From contig CALWRK010000006.1 in NCBI GenBank assembly GCA_944383935.1, forward strand, positions 1 through 32,492: DNA of 32,492 nt. The letters run 5' to 3'. The position numbers and the translations under genes are program-made. Origin of the DNA: an uncultured Clostridia bacterium. GTDB taxonomy: Bacteria > Bacillota > Clostridia > Christensenellales > UBA3700. Below, one piece after another: positions 19,493-28,860 of this stretch. Numbering within the stretch: position 1 is the first letter of the stretch; every line of letters starts with the position of its first letter. The notes under the pieces were generated by a model, which was given only the letters and a program-made list of their open reading frames with translations, ran no database searches and was not told the DNA's origin.

Positions 19493-19801
19493 ATGAGGAA
19501 ATTTAATTTTTTCACATGGATGATAAGTTATGACGCAAAGCCCTTATCCTATCGCATATGGGTGATGGTCGTATTTCCCATACTGTTCATCATGTGGCTG
19601 AGCGTGCAATTCGTGTTCACGCAGCTGGTGGGAGAGTATTTCCTCTATTTTGCGCTGCCGTTTGCTGCGGTGGGGCTGGCGTGGGACGCCGCGATCTATT
19701 TTTACTATCGCCATATAGGCGCATTCGATGAAAACGGCTGTTTGAAAGAGGGATTTCCCCGTAAATTTTCCCTGAGGAAGAAGGCGGACAAGGGGCAATA
19801 A
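19493..19801 (+). CDS. Small membrane protein of unknown function (102 residues)
   Basis: A basic, aromatic-rich N-terminus (MRKFNFFTW) is followed by two membrane segments (about 22-44 and 49-71, the second ending WDAAIYFYYRH) and a basic C-terminal tail rich in Lys. I do not recognise the family. The ATG at 19493 is preferred over an upstream TTG at 19445 because the strong promoter overlaps that longer reading frame. No ribosome site precedes it, and the promoter position predicts a leaderless transcript. The next small membrane protein gene follows 27 nt later, so the two may be transcribed together. Confidence 0.6.
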   Translation: MRKFNFFTWMISYDAKPLSYRIWVMVVFPILFIMWLSVQFVFTQLVGEYFLYFALPFAAVGLAWDAAIYFYYRHIGAFDENGCLKEGFPRKFSLRKKADKGQ

Positions 19802-19828
19802 AGGAGCTTTTTGCGCATATAATCTAGC

Positions 19829-20251
19829 GTGAACGGAATGCGCATTGTGAAATATCTTTGGGCTGCGGCGCTTTCAATGGGCGTCGTATTGATTTTTTGT
19901 TCTCTCTCTTCGTTTGTGGGCGTATATCTGGGCGGAAGGGAGCGCACTCTCACGTTAAACTTGCTTTGGGGTGCGGATTATGCTTGCATCACCGCCGCCA
20001 TGACTCGGCTGGCGGTGAAGGGGAGATGGAGGACATATTTTGCCTGCATAGCCCTGCTTATCTTATATATATTTCGCCGCGCCGCCACCGCAGCGGGTGC
20101 GGACATAGCGCCCGCCATAATGGTCGTGATATCCGTATATTCGGCTTTTATTTGCTTTTTTGCGTCCAAAGAGGGGCTTGGCGGGATTCTCTTTTTTCCC
20201 GTCGTACTCTGGCACATATATCTGAGCGGTCAAATGCTCGGCTTGTTTTAG
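19829..20251 (+). CDS. Small polytopic membrane protein of unknown function
   Basis: The product is 140 residues from GTG 19829 or 137 from ATG 19838. It is strongly hydrophobic, with about five membrane segments (approximately 8-30, 41-60, 68-84, 91-112, 116-136) and short basic loops. I see no family motif. Neither start has a nearby ribosome site: an AAAGGAG at 19800-19806 is too far away, and a TATAAT at 19818-19823 would start a transcript near 19830. The in-frame stop just upstream (TAA, 19820-19822) limits where translation can begin. Location after another small membrane protein suggests a pair, but there is no evidence of a joint role. Confidence 0.55.
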   Translation: MNGMRIVKYLWAAALSMGVVLIFCSLSSFVGVYLGGRERTLTLNLLWGADYACITAAMTRLAVKGRWRTYFACIALLILYIFRRAATAAGADIAPAIMVVISVYSAFICFFASKEGLGGILFFPVVLWHIYLSGQMLGLF

Positions 20252-20273
20252 GGGAGTTTTTCCCGTCAATTAC

Positions 20274-20302
20274 TTGCAGTAATCGCGCGTATTTGATATA
20301 AT
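20274..20302 (+). promoter_or_regulatory. Promoter of the panT-coaX-hom operon
   Basis: TTGCAG (20274-20279), 17-bp spacer and TATAAT (20297-20302), with an extended -10 TG at 20294-20295. Initiation should be near 20309, leaving a leader of about 100 nt before the ATG at 20411. Confidence 0.8.
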
Positions 20303-20308
20303 AGACAA

Positions 20309-20410
20309 ACAAGGTATATCGTAGCGGAGGTACATTCGACCTTACGCCGCAAGAGATATGGCTTGGAATAAGGCTTAGATAGGCATCGCAAGAGCCTAAT
20401 CGGAGAGTAC
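20309..20410 (+). promoter_or_regulatory. Structured 5' leader of the pantothenate transporter operon (candidate riboswitch or cis-RNA)
   Basis: The leader can fold into at least two hairpins. The first pairs GCGG (20324-20327) with CCGC and AGGT with ACCT around ACATTCG, leaving a 4-nt bulge on the 3' side; it may be enclosed by ATATC/GATAT. The second pairs GATAGGC (about 20378-20384) with GCCTAATC (about 20394-20401), one bulge, directly before the GGAGAG ribosome site. No terminator T-run is present, so any control would act on translation. It does not match the riboswitch cores I can recall (TPP, FMN, cobalamin, THF, preQ1). Reading it as a regulator is inference. Confidence 0.4.
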
Positions 20411-21202
20411 ATGAAAAGGAAAATATCCGCAAAAACGATAGCCATAACGGCTATATTAACGGCATTGGAGATAATATTTGTCTTCGTGCAGACGCCGCCG
20501 ATCGCCGGCGCAACGCTCGCTTTCTGTCTGGTCCCGGTACTCGTTTCGGCTATGACGCAAAAGAAGGGAGTCACGGCGTTCTTGTCCGTCTTAATGGCGT
20601 GCGGTATGCTTGTTTCGGCATATACGGTGGGCGCAGGGTCGTTGCTCGCTCCCGTATTCCGAAATCCGCTTGTGGCAATTCCGCCCAGACTTATGGTGGG
20701 TGTGGTGGCGTATCTGTCTTACCACGGGCTGAATAAAAGAGTGGATCGGCGGTTTAATGTCAAATTAGCTGCCCTTCCTCCGGACAGCGTGGAATATAAG
20801 GCGACGAACAGGAAAAAGCAGGCGGCTGTATACGGCGTTTCCGGCTTCACCGCTTTTGTGGGAACGCTCACTAACACCGCGCTGGTGTGCCTCATGATAT
20901 GGCTTTGCTACATCGTGGGCGATATGGAGATAGACAGTGCGCTTCTGCCGCAATTCTTCCAAGTAACGCTTGCGGTGAACGCGTCCATAGAAGTGGCGGC
21001 TTTCACGATATTGGTACCGCCCATCGTCGCCGCTTTGCATAAGGCGGGGTATGGAGTGAACAAGGGCGTGAAGAGTGTGCGTGCCGCGTCTGAAACGCAG
21101 GGCGCAGCGGAGGAGGCTTCTTCAAAAGCCACTCTTATTCAAGAGGACGAGCGAGAAGACGCCTTGACGCAGGAAGATATAGGGGAAGATAAAAAGGTAT
21201 GA
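20411..21202 (+). CDS. ECF transporter substrate-binding (S) component, probable pantothenate (PanT-like)
   Basis: A 263-residue membrane protein with about six hydrophobic helices and the ECF S-component pattern: a basic KRKISAKTIAITAIL start, the loop RNPLVAIPPRLMVG, and later GTLTNTALVCLMIW. The S component binds the vitamin and works with a shared EcfA1-A2-T module, which is not encoded here. Pantothenate is inferred from the 4-bp overlap with the pantothenate kinase gene. The helices end near residue 215 and a long acidic, probably disordered tail follows, which is unusual for this family and does not look like a transport element. GGAGAG lies 3-4 nt before the ATG. Confidence 0.8.
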   Translation: MKRKISAKTIAITAILTALEIIFVFVQTPPIAGATLAFCLVPVLVSAMTQKKGVTAFLSVLMACGMLVSAYTVGAGSLLAPVFRNPLVAIPPRLMVGVVAYLSYHGLNKRVDRRFNVKLAALPPDSVEYKATNRKKQAAVYGVSGFTAFVGTLTNTALVCLMIWLCYIVGDMEIDSALLPQFFQVTLAVNASIEVAAFTILVPPIVAALHKAGYGVNKGVKSVRAASETQGAAEEASSKATLIQEDEREDALTQEDIGEDKKV

Positions 21203-21987
21203 TACTTGCTATAGACATAGGCAACACAAATATAAAAGTTGGCTTGTTTTCGGGGAACGAGCTGGTGCACGCATGGCGTTTTTCCGTCACGCTGCGCACC
21301 GCCGACGAGATAGGCGCGGAGCTGAAAATGCTGCTCATGAATGAGATAGACGACATCTCGCGCATAAAAGGCATAATAATGTCCTCTGTCCAGCCCGATC
21401 TCAACTACACCATGGAGCACGCCTGTCAGTATTACTTCGGTTTCAAGCCGATAATGGTCGGAGTGGGCATAAAGACGGGTCTGAAAATAAAATATACCAA
21501 TCCACAGGAAGTGGGCGCGGACAGAATAGTAAACTGTGTGGCGGCATATAAGCTGTATAAAGGTCCGTGCATAGTCGTGGATTTCGGCACTGCCACCACC
21601 TTCAACTACGTCACAAAAGACGGGGAGTTCATGGGTGGTTGCATAGCCCCCGGCATTAAGACGAGTTTGGACAGCCTTGTGGAGCATACCGCCCGTCTGC
21701 CCAAGATAGAGCTTATCCGCCCGGAAACTATAATCTGCCGCAACACGGGCAATAATATGCAGGCGGGGCTTATTTACGGCTATACCGGGCTTGTGCAGTA
21801 CATCTTGGAGCGCATGAAGAGGGAGTGCGGAGAAGAGGACGTTAAGGTGGTGGCAACGGGCGGTTTAAGCGAATTGGTGCGTTCCGTGCCCGATGAAAAG
21901 ATAATAGATATCGTGGACAGATCTCTTACATTAAAGGGATTGAAGATAATATACGACATGAATAATACCAAAAAGACAAAGGAGTGA
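21199..21987 (+). CDS. coaX: Type III pantothenate kinase
   Basis: A 262-residue ASKHA-fold enzyme. DIGNTN (5-10) is the ATP phosphate-binding motif, GADRIVN (106-112) carries the catalytic Asp108 and pantothenate contacts, DFGTATTF (128-135) is the second phosphate motif, and GGCIAPG and VVATGGLSE follow. It phosphorylates pantothenate, the first step to coenzyme A, and as a type III enzyme it should need a monovalent cation and escape CoA feedback inhibition. Its ATG overlaps the end of the transporter gene, giving an uptake-and-trap pair. All family motifs are present at normal length. Confidence 0.96.
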   Translation: MILAIDIGNTNIKVGLFSGNELVHAWRFSVTLRTADEIGAELKMLLMNEIDDISRIKGIIMSSVQPDLNYTMEHACQYYFGFKPIMVGVGIKTGLKIKYTNPQEVGADRIVNCVAAYKLYKGPCIVVDFGTATTFNYVTKDGEFMGGCIAPGIKTSLDSLVEHTARLPKIELIRPETIICRNTGNNMQAGLIYGYTGLVQYILERMKRECGEEDVKVVATGGLSELVRSVPDEKIIDIVDRSLTLKGLKIIYDMNNTKKTKE

Positions 21988-21990
21988 GAT

Positions 21991-23265
21991 ATGAAAAAAG
22001 CTGGCGTAGCCATACTCGGAATGGGAGTAGTAGGCGGAGGTACTTACAAGATCTTGGTAGACAGGAAACAGGCGATCATGGACGAATACGGCGTGGAAGT
22101 TGAGGTGAAAGCCGTGTTGGACAAGATTCCTTCGCGCCTGACGGCGGCGGGAGCGGATTTGTCATTGCTGGCAAATTCCATAGATGAAATAGTCGCCCGC
22201 GACGATATAGACATCGTCGTGGAATGTATGGGCGGCGTCGAGCCTGCCAAGACTTTTCTCATCAAGGCGCTTTCTTCCGGCAAGAGTATCGTCACCTCAA
22301 ATAAGGAGATGTTTGCCAAGAGTTGGCCGGAACTTGAAGCGGCTGCGGCACCTACGGGCGCGGGACTTTACTATGAAGCCACCACCGGCGGCGGTATGCC
22401 CATCATAAGGGTGATGACGGCTGCCATGCAGGCAAACCGCATTTTGGAGATAAAGGCGATTATAAACGGCACCACCAACTATATCCTCACGCGCATGGCG
22501 CAGGAGGGGCTGGATTACGGCGCGATACTCAAAGACGCGCAGGCGCTGGGATATGCCGAAGCCAATCCCGTGGCGGATGTGGAGGGCTTCGATTCCAGCT
22601 ACAAACTGAGCATATTGGCGTCTTTGGCATTTAATAAGCGCGTACCGGTGGATCTCATCTATCGCGAGGGTATTACGCACATTACTTCCGTGGATATAGA
22701 ACAGGCGGATAAGCTGGGTTATGTGATAAAGCTGCTTGCCATAGCAAAAAGCGGCAACGGAGGCAAGATAGAAGCGCGTGTGCATCCCGTATTCCTGCCC
22801 AAAGATCATCCGCTTGCGAACGTGAACGGCTCTTTCAATGCCGTATTCTTGGTGGGTGACGCGGTGGGCGACATCATGCTTTACGGCAGGGGAGCGGGCG
22901 ATCTTCCCACGGGTAGCGCGATAGTTTCCGACATCGTATATTGCGCACGACAGATAGAGCACGCCAGATACAGCGAGATGAACGTGAGCATGACGCAAAA
23001 GGAGATTATTTCCGACTTTAACTCGCGTTACTATCTGCGTCTTAACGTGCACGACGTGGCGGGCGTGGTTGCGGATATAGCCAACGTGTTCAAAAAGTAT
23101 AAGGTATCCATAGCGCAGATGCGCCAAGACGAGGGCAAGGAGGTAATATCCATAGTGTTCGTTACACACCTTACCACGGAAAAAGCCATGAATAAGTCGG
23201 TGGAAGAGATCTCCCGCCTGTCCAACGTGATAAGCGTGGAGAACGTGATAAGAGTGGAGAGGTAA
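21991..23265 (+). CDS. hom: Homoserine dehydrogenase
   Basis: A 424-residue enzyme with an N-terminal NAD(P) fold (AILGMGVVGGGTYKIL; Gly-rich loop 10-17), a catalytic domain with TSNKEMFAK, YEATTGGGMPIIR and NGTTNYILTRM, and a C-terminal ACT domain (about 350-424, starting near LRLNVHDVAGVVADIANVF) expected to bind threonine as inhibitor. It reduces aspartate semialdehyde to homoserine for threonine and methionine synthesis. It starts 3 nt after coaX and its TAA stop shares a base with the next ATG. The other threonine genes are not in the window, so linkage with CoA synthesis is probably organisational. Confidence 0.96.
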   Translation: MKKAGVAILGMGVVGGGTYKILVDRKQAIMDEYGVEVEVKAVLDKIPSRLTAAGADLSLLANSIDEIVARDDIDIVVECMGGVEPAKTFLIKALSSGKSIVTSNKEMFAKSWPELEAAAAPTGAGLYYEATTGGGMPIIRVMTAAMQANRILEIKAIINGTTNYILTRMAQEGLDYGAILKDAQALGYAEANPVADVEGFDSSYKLSILASLAFNKRVPVDLIYREGITHITSVDIEQADKLGYVIKLLAIAKSGNGGKIEARVHPVFLPKDHPLANVNGSFNAVFLVGDAVGDIMLYGRGAGDLPTGSAIVSDIVYCARQIEHARYSEMNVSMTQKEIISDFNSRYYLRLNVHDVAGVVADIANVFKKYKVSIAQMRQDEGKEVISIVFVTHLTTEKAMNKSVEEISRLSNVISVENVIRVER

Positions 23266-23648
23266 TGGATACTCGCAAGCTGCTGGGCTATCTCGTCGAA
23301 AACATAGTCGGCGACAAGTATAAGGTGTTCGACAAATCGGAACTTACCGCCGTATCGCCGAGTGCGGAAGAGGAGCTGAATATGTTGAAGACCAACGGTT
23401 ATGTCGTCATCAAGTACGCCGACGAAGAGGAGGTGTGCCTGTGCGTTACGGTGAGCGGCAGGGCGGCAGCGGAGAAAAATGCAGACAACGCCGTAAGGGA
23501 GACTGCGGGCGCGGAGGAGAGTCCTTTACCTGTAAAAGTTTCCCTTTGGCATAGGTGGAAAACAGCTGTCATCGCGGCGGTGAGCGGACTGTTCGGCGGC
23601 GTGATAGGCGGCGCGATAATATATCTTATCTTATCGGTGGCGGCATGA
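23265..23648 (+). CDS. Tail-anchored protein with possible winged-helix head (127 residues)
   Basis: I do not recognise this gene. Residues 1-70 look like a small helix-rich domain ending in a beta-wing pattern (AEEELNMLKTNGYVVIKYAD, then EVCLCVTVSGRAAAE), reminiscent of winged-helix folds. An Ala/Glu-rich linker (about 71-90) leads to basic residues and one C-terminal membrane helix (about 97-125) with a GGVIGG motif. It is translationally coupled to hom and, by an ATGA overlap, to the next gene, which has the same layout. The pair might be membrane-bound regulators or protein-protein interaction domains; DNA binding is not shown. Confidence 0.6.
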   Translation: MDTRKLLGYLVENIVGDKYKVFDKSELTAVSPSAEEELNMLKTNGYVVIKYADEEEVCLCVTVSGRAAAEKNADNAVRETAGAEESPLPVKVSLWHRWKTAVIAAVSGLFGGVIGGAIIYLILSVAA

Positions 23649-24007
23649 TAAACGCAACGCAAAAGGCAATTATGAGCGCGATATACAAGCGTGCGGCGGA
23701 CAAGGGAGGAACCTGCCTTATCCGTCCGGTGGAGTTGCTCTCCGCCATACCGTACAGCGTGAGGTTTAAGCGCGACGATCTTCCGGCATATCTGAAATCT
23801 CTGCAAACAGACGACTATTTCGAGATGATTGAAACGGAGAAGAAAGGGGATATGCACTACTGCTTCACGCTGCATCAGAACGGATACGCCGTTATAAGGC
23901 AGATAAAGAACGAAAGGCGGCAGGTGATCTTCAAGATAGTTCTCACCGTGGCGGGAGCATTGCTCAGCTTTGCCATAGGTATGATTTTACGCAGCATCTT
24001 TTCATAA
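23645..24007 (+). CDS. Second tail-anchored protein with possible winged-helix head (120 residues)
   Basis: The product has an N-terminal helical region (TQKAIMSAIYKRA), a segment RDDLPAYLKSLQTDDYFEMI, and a two-strand wing-like part (HYCFTLHQNGYAVIRQIKN), followed by a single C-terminal membrane helix (about 96-118). This mirrors the preceding protein, particularly the xxLKTNGYVVI/LKSLQTDDYFEMI and SGRAAAE/NGYAVIRQ alignments, so the two are probably paralogues or members of one fold. The ATG at 23645 is chosen over a far upstream alternative because it overlaps the previous stop (ATGA). No homologous system is recalled. It is the last gene before the uvrB promoter. Confidence 0.6.
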   Translation: MINATQKAIMSAIYKRAADKGGTCLIRPVELLSAIPYSVRFKRDDLPAYLKSLQTDDYFEMIETEKKGDMHYCFTLHQNGYAVIRQIKNERRQVIFKIVLTVAGALLSFAIGMILRSIFS

Positions 24008-24011
24008 AAAG

Positions 24012-24040
24012 TTGCCGTTTGCGAACATATGTGCTATAAT
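24012..24040 (+). promoter_or_regulatory. Promoter of uvrBA
   Basis: TTGCCG (24012-24017), 17-bp spacer, TATAAT (24035-24040) with extended -10 TG at 24032-24033. Initiation near 24047 would leave about 4 nt before the uvrB ATG at 24051, with no ribosome site. No LexA box (Bacillus type GAAC-N4-GTTC) is present, although the sequence GCGAACATATGTGC overlapping the spacer is partly palindromic. Confidence 0.7.
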
Positions 24041-24050
24041 ATAAAATATC

Positions 24051-26012
24051 ATGTTTGAGTTGCATTCTAAATATAAGCCGTGCGGAGATCAGCCGCAGGC
24101 GATAGAAAAACTCGTGGAGGGTGTGCGGGACGGACTGCGCACTCAGGTTTTGCTGGGCGTGACGGGTAGCGGTAAGACGTTCACCATGGCAAACGTCATA
24201 CAGCAGCTGAACAGACCTGCGCTCGTGATTGCCCACAACAAGACGCTTGCGGCGCAGCTTTGCAATGAGTTTCGAGAGTTTTTTCCCAATAACAGGGTGG
24301 AATATTTCGTATCCTACTATGACTATTATCAGCCGGAAGCGTACATTCCGCGCAGCGATACTTATATAGAAAAGGATATGTCGGTAAACGACGAGATAGA
24401 TCGTCTGCGCAACTCCGCCACGAGCGCGCTGTGCGAAAGGCGTGACGTGATTGTGGTGGCATCGGTGTCGTGCATATATGGCTTGGGCGCACCCATGGAG
24501 TATTTCAGTATGGCGATTTCCCTCAGAGAGGGGATGACCATAGACAGGGACGAGCTGGTGGACAGGTTGATAGAGATACAGTACAACCGTTCGGACTTGG
24601 ACTTGCAGCGCTCCACCTTCCGCGTGCGCGGAGATGTTGTAGAGGTGGTGCCTGTAGAAAATGACAAGGTGGCTATTAAGATAGAGTTCTTCGGCGATGA
24701 GATAGAGAGCATCTCGCATATCGACCCGCTCACGGGAAAACCGATAGAAACGCTCAAACACGTCAATATCTTCCCCGCCAGTCAATATGTAGTGGAAAAG
24801 GAAAAACGCGACGCGGCGTTAAGGCAGATAGGCGCGGATATGATAGAGCGCGTAAAGTACTTTGAAGAGCGCGGAAAACTGATAGAAGCGCAGCGCATAC
24901 GCGAGCGCGTCAGTTACGACATGGAGATGATCAGGGAGATGGGCTATTGCAGCGGCATAGAAAATTATTCCCGCTACTTTGACGGCAGGAGTGAAGGACA
25001 GCCCCCATACACGCTGCTTGACTTTTTTCCCGAGGACTTCATCTTGTTCATAGACGAGAGTCATATGACGATTCCCCAGATAAGAGCCATGTATAACGGC
25101 GATTTGGCGCGCAAGAAAAATTTGGTGGATTACGGCTTTCGTCTGCCGGCAGCTTACGACAATCGCCCCCTAAAATTCGACGAATTTGACGAGCGGGTGG
25201 GACAGATGGTGTGCGTGTCCGCCACCCCGGGACCATACGAGATGGAACAGGCGGGGCAGGTGGTGGAACAACTTATCCGCCCCACGGGACTTGTGGATCC
25301 GGAAGTGGAAGTGCTGCCCGTAAAGGGTCAGATAGACGATTTAATAGGCAAGATACGCGTTACTACGGAAAGCGGAGGCAGGGTGCTTGTGACCACTCTC
25401 ACCAAAAAGATGGCGGAGGATTTAACCGCATTTTTGAAGGACAATCAGATAAAGGTGCGCTATATGCATTCGGATATAGACACCTTGGAGAGGATAGACA
25501 TAATCACCTCGCTCAGAAAGGGCGATTTCGACGTATTGGTGGGAATAAACCTGCTGCGCGAAGGATTGGATTTGCCGGAAGTAAAGTTGGTGGCGATATT
25601 GGACGCGGATAAGGAGGGATTCTTGCGCAGCGAAACGGCGCTTATTCAGACGATAGGGCGCGCCGCGCGTAACGCCGAGGCAAAAGTGGTGATGTATGCG
25701 GACGTGATAACGGGCAGTATGCAGCGAGCCTTGGACGAAACGGACAGAAGGCGACAGGTGCAAAAGCAATATAACAAAGAGCACAACATCACACCGCAGA
25801 CGATAGTAAAGCCGATAAACAACACGATAGAGATAAGCAAGAAGGTGGAAGAAAAGCCCATAGAGGACATGGGAGCTATAAGGGCGGAGATAGAACGGCT
25901 CACCTCGTCCATGAAGCTGGCGGCGAGCAGCCTCGACTTCGAGCTTGCCATAAAGTACCGCGAGGAGATAGCCGCATTAAAGAGGAAATCGGAAAGTAAG
26001 AGGAAAAAGTGA
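24051..26012 (+). CDS. uvrB: Excinuclease ABC subunit B
   Basis: A 653-residue helicase-like repair protein. Walker A is GVTGSGKT (36-43), the damage-probing beta-hairpin region is [20 protein letters not shown], the DExH box is DESH, and motif VI is QTIGRAARN. The C-terminal UVR domain (about 612-648; [16 protein letters not shown]) should contact UvrC. UvrB is loaded on damaged DNA by UvrA and prepares it for incision in nucleotide excision repair. The UvrC gene is not here. [17 protein letters not shown] right after the start shows that the ATG at 24051 is the true start despite the lack of a ribosome site. The stop overlaps the uvrA start. Confidence 0.97.
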   Translation: MFELHSKYKPCGDQPQAIEKLVEGVRDGLRTQVLLGVTGSGKTFTMANVIQQLNRPALVIAHNKTLAAQLCNEFREFFPNNRVEYFVSYYDYYQPEAYIPRSDTYIEKDMSVNDEIDRLRNSATSALCERRDVIVVASVSCIYGLGAPMEYFSMAISLREGMTIDRDELVDRLIEIQYNRSDLDLQRSTFRVRGDVVEVVPVENDKVAIKIEFFGDEIESISHIDPLTGKPIETLKHVNIFPASQYVVEKEKRDAALRQIGADMIERVKYFEERGKLIEAQRIRERVSYDMEMIREMGYCSGIENYSRYFDGRSEGQPPYTLLDFFPEDFILFIDESHMTIPQIRAMYNGDLARKKNLVDYGFRLPAAYDNRPLKFDEFDERVGQMVCVSATPGPYEMEQAGQVVEQLIRPTGLVDPEVEVLPVKGQIDDLIGKIRVTTESGGRVLVTTLTKKMAEDLTAFLKDNQIKVRYMHSDIDTLERIDIITSLRKGDFDVLVGINLLREGLDLPEVKLVAILDADKEGFLRSETALIQTIGRAARNAEAKVVMYADVITGSMQRALDETDRRRQVQKQYNKEHNITPQTIVKPINNTIEISKKVEEKPIEDMGAIRAEIERLTSSMKLAASSLDFELAIKYREEIAALKRKSESKRKK

Positions 26013-28834
26013 TGCAGGACAAGATAATCATAAAGGGAGCAAGGGTGCATAACCTGAAAAATATAGACGTTACAATTCCGCGCGACAAGCTGGTGGTGCT
26101 CACCGGGCTGAGCGGTTCGGGGAAATCTTCTCTGGCGTTTGACACTCTTTTTGCGGAGGGACAGCGCAGGTATATGGAATCCCTATCATCCTATGCCCGA
26201 CAATTTTTGGGACAGATGGACAAGCCGGATGTAGACTATATAGAGGGACTTTCTCCCGCCATTTCGATAGATCAAAAGACCACGTCGCACAACCCCCGTT
26301 CCACCGTGGGTACGGTGACGGAGATATACGACTATCTGCGCCTTTTATACGCCAGAATAGGCGTGCCTCACTGTCCCAAGTGCGGAAAGGAGATAGTGCG
26401 CCAGACGGTGGATCAGATAGCGGACAAGATAATGGCGCTGCCAGAGGGGAGCAAGATAATGGTGGTATCCCCCGTGGTACGCGGCAGGAAAGGTGAATTC
26501 GCCAAGTTGCTGGAAAGTTTCAGGAAGAGCGGATATATGCGCGTGGAAGTGGACGGCGTCCGCTATGACGATGGGGCGGCAGAGGTGGATTTGGACAAGA
26601 ACATAAAGCATACCATCTCTGTGGTGGTGGACAGGCTGGTGATAAAACAGGGCATAGTCCGCCGCCTCACAGATAGCTTGGAAGCGGCGCTCAAACTTTC
26701 CGAAGGGCTGGTGGAGTGCGTTAACGGGGAAGAGGTCACACTGTATTCCACCAAGTATGCGTGCCCGGATTGCGATATCGCCATGGAAGAGCTCACTCCG
26801 CGCTTATTCTCCTTCAACTCCCCCTTCGGGGCCTGTCCCAAGTGCTTTGGCTTGGGATTCAGCATGGTGCCCGATCTGAACAAGTTTGTCAAGTGGGACA
26901 AATCGCTTGCGGAGGGGGCGGTGGATATAAAGGGATGGAGCTTTGATACTTGCAAGGTGAACGCAGCCATGATGCGCGCCCTTGCAAAAAAGTATAATTT
27001 TTCCCTCACAACGCCCTTTAAGGACTTGCCGGAGAAGATACAAAAGATAGTGCTCTACGGCGACAACAAGCCGCTAGATGCGGATATGCGCGGCGTGTTC
27101 AACAATGGTTTTTACTCCAAGGTATACGAGGGCGTATGCAACATCATGAGTAGGAGATATACCGAAACCACCTCCGACCTTACAAAGATGGAGTTGGAGA
27201 GGTTCATGTCCCCCGTCCCCTGCGACGTGTGCCACGGCAAGCGCTTGAAGAAGGAGGCGCTCGGCGTGACCGTGGGAGGCTTGAATATAGCCGAGTTGTG
27301 CGATTTGTCCATAGACGAGGAGTTGAAGTTTTTCAATGAGCTTAAACTCAATGAGCGAGATGCGGTAATCGCCGCGCAGGTGATAAAGGAGATAAAGGGC
27401 AGGCTGGGCTTTATGGTGAACGTGGGACTAGACTATCTCACGCTTTCGCGCTCATCTTCCACTCTGTCGGGAGGAGAGAGTCAGCGCATACGCCTCGCCA
27501 CGCAGATAGGTAGCGGTCTTACGGGTGTATTGTATATTCTGGACGAACCCAGCATAGGACTTCATCAGCGCGACAACGGCAGACTGCTGGACACGCTCAC
27601 CCGTCTTCGCGACTTGGGCAATACCCTGATAGTGGTGGAGCACGATGAAGAGACTATGGAGAAGGCGGACTATATCGTGGATATAGGACCGGGAGCGGGC
27701 GTTCATGGCGGAGAAGTAGTCGTAGCCGGCACTCCGCAGCAGGTGGCGGCTTGCACCAAATCAATAACCGGCGACTATCTGAGCGGAAGAAAGAGTATAC
27801 CCGTGCCCGACAAGCGCAGGGAGGGGAACGGCAAGTTTATCACCGTCAAGGGCGCGAAGAAGAACAACCTCAAAAATATCGGCGTGAAAATTCCTCTCGG
27901 CAAATTCGTGGCGATTACGGGCGTTTCCGGTAGCGGCAAGAGTTCGCTCATAGGCGAGATACTCCAACCAGCCCTTGCAGCCAAACTCAACGGCGCACGC
28001 ACGGTAAACGTGGAGTGTAAGGACATCACGGGCATAGAAAATTTAGATAAAGTGATATCCATCGACCAAAGCCCGATAGGCAGGACTCCGCGCTCCAATC
28101 CCGCGACGTATACAGGCGTTTTCACCCCTATAAGAGAGCTGTTTGCAAAGTTGCCCGACGCCAAAGCGCGCGGATACAATGCGGGCAGATTCTCCTTTAA
28201 CGTGTCGGGCGGCAGGTGTGAAAATTGCGGGGGCGACGGCATAATAAAGATAGAGATGCACTTCCTTTCCGACGTATATGTACCCTGCGAGGTGTGCGGA
28301 GGCAAGCGCTACAACCGCGAAACGCTGGAAGTGAAGTACAAGGGAAAGAGCATATATGACGTGTTGGAGATGACCGTGGACGAAGCGTGCGAATTCTTCC
28401 GCAACGTGCCGCAGATATATAACAAGATAAGTACCTTGCAGCAGGTGGGCTTGGGGTATGTGAAGCTGGGGCAGCCCGCCACCACTCTTTCCGGCGGTGA
28501 GGCGCAGAGGGTAAAGCTCGCTACTGAGCTTTCCAAGCGCGGTACGGGTAAGACGGTATATATCCTCGACGAACCCACAACGGGACTGCATACAGACGAC
28601 GTGAAGAGGCTGATAGCCATCTTGGACAAGTTTGTGGACAAGGGCAATACGGTCATAGTGATAGAGCATAATCTCGACGTGATAAAGGTAGCCGATCACA
28701 TAATAGACCTGGGACCCGAGGGCGGAAACAAGGGCGGCACCATCGTGGCGCAGGGTACGCCCGAGGAGGTGGCGGAGGTAAAGGGCAGCTATACCGGGCA
28801 ATATCTGCGCGGGAAGCTGGGTATGGACAAATAA
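26012..28834 (+). CDS. uvrA: Excinuclease ABC subunit A
   Basis: A 940-residue ABC-type ATPase that finds DNA damage. The first ATP site is [20 protein letters not shown] near residue 32 and the second is [10 protein letters not shown] near residue 640. Both ABC signature motifs are seen ([12 protein letters not shown] and [12 protein letters not shown]), each followed by an ILDEP Walker B. Zinc-finger cysteines are seen at CPDCD/CPKCFG and CENCGG/CEVCGG. The ATG at 26012 overlaps the uvrB stop and is preferred to the GTG one codon earlier. uvrB and uvrA are adjacent in many Bacillota. The protein is complete. Confidence 0.97.
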   Translation: MQDKIIIKGARVHNLKNIDVTIPRDKLVVLTGLSGSGKSSLAFDTLFAEGQRRYMESLSSYARQFLGQMDKPDVDYIEGLSPAISIDQKTTSHNPRSTVGTVTEIYDYLRLLYARIGVPHCPKCGKEIVRQTVDQIADKIMALPEGSKIMVVSPVVRGRKGEFAKLLESFRKSGYMRVEVDGVRYDDGAAEVDLDKNIKHTISVVVDRLVIKQGIVRRLTDSLEAALKLSEGLVECVNGEEVTLYSTKYACPDCDIAMEELTPRLFSFNSPFGACPKCFGLGFSMVPDLNKFVKWDKSLAEGAVDIKGWSFDTCKVNAAMMRALAKKYNFSLTTPFKDLPEKIQKIVLYGDNKPLDADMRGVFNNGFYSKVYEGVCNIMSRRYTETTSDLTKMELERFMSPVPCDVCHGKRLKKEALGVTVGGLNIAELCDLSIDEELKFFNELKLNERDAVIAAQVIKEIKGRLGFMVNVGLDYLTLSRSSSTLSGGESQRIRLATQIGSGLTGVLYILDEPSIGLHQRDNGRLLDTLTRLRDLGNTLIVVEHDEETMEKADYIVDIGPGAGVHGGEVVVAGTPQQVAACTKSITGDYLSGRKSIPVPDKRREGNGKFITVKGAKKNNLKNIGVKIPLGKFVAITGVSGSGKSSLIGEILQPALAAKLNGARTVNVECKDITGIENLDKVISIDQSPIGRTPRSNPATYTGVFTPIRELFAKLPDAKARGYNAGRFSFNVSGGRCENCGGDGIIKIEMHFLSDVYVPCEVCGGKRYNRETLEVKYKGKSIYDVLEMTVDEACEFFRNVPQIYNKISTLQQVGLGYVKLGQPATTLSGGEAQRVKLATELSKRGTGKTVYILDEPTTGLHTDDVKRLIAILDKFVDKGNTVIVIEHNLDVIKVADHIIDLGPEGGNKGGTIVAQGTPEEVAEVKGSYTGQYLRGKLGMDK

Positions 28835-28860
28835 AAAGGGGCGCAGGGCGCCTCTTTTTT
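28833..28860. terminator. Bidirectional terminator between uvrA and the DUF4363 gene
   Basis: AAAAAGGGGCGC (28833-28844) pairs with GCGCCTCTTTTT (28848-28859), one G-T pair, around a 3-nt loop. It ends in T-runs on both strands and overlaps the stop codons of both converging genes. Confidence 0.88.

Noticed and set aside
20309-20410. THF riboswitch, because of GGAGAGTA near the leader end
   Set aside because: In the THF class this motif starts the aptamer; here it is followed directly by the start codon and is the ribosome site. The other conserved THF segments are absent.
24019-24034. LexA/DinR operator in the uvrB promoter
   Set aside because: GCGAACATATGTGC has GAAC but the mirrored GTTC half is missing, so it does not meet the Bacillus-type SOS box.
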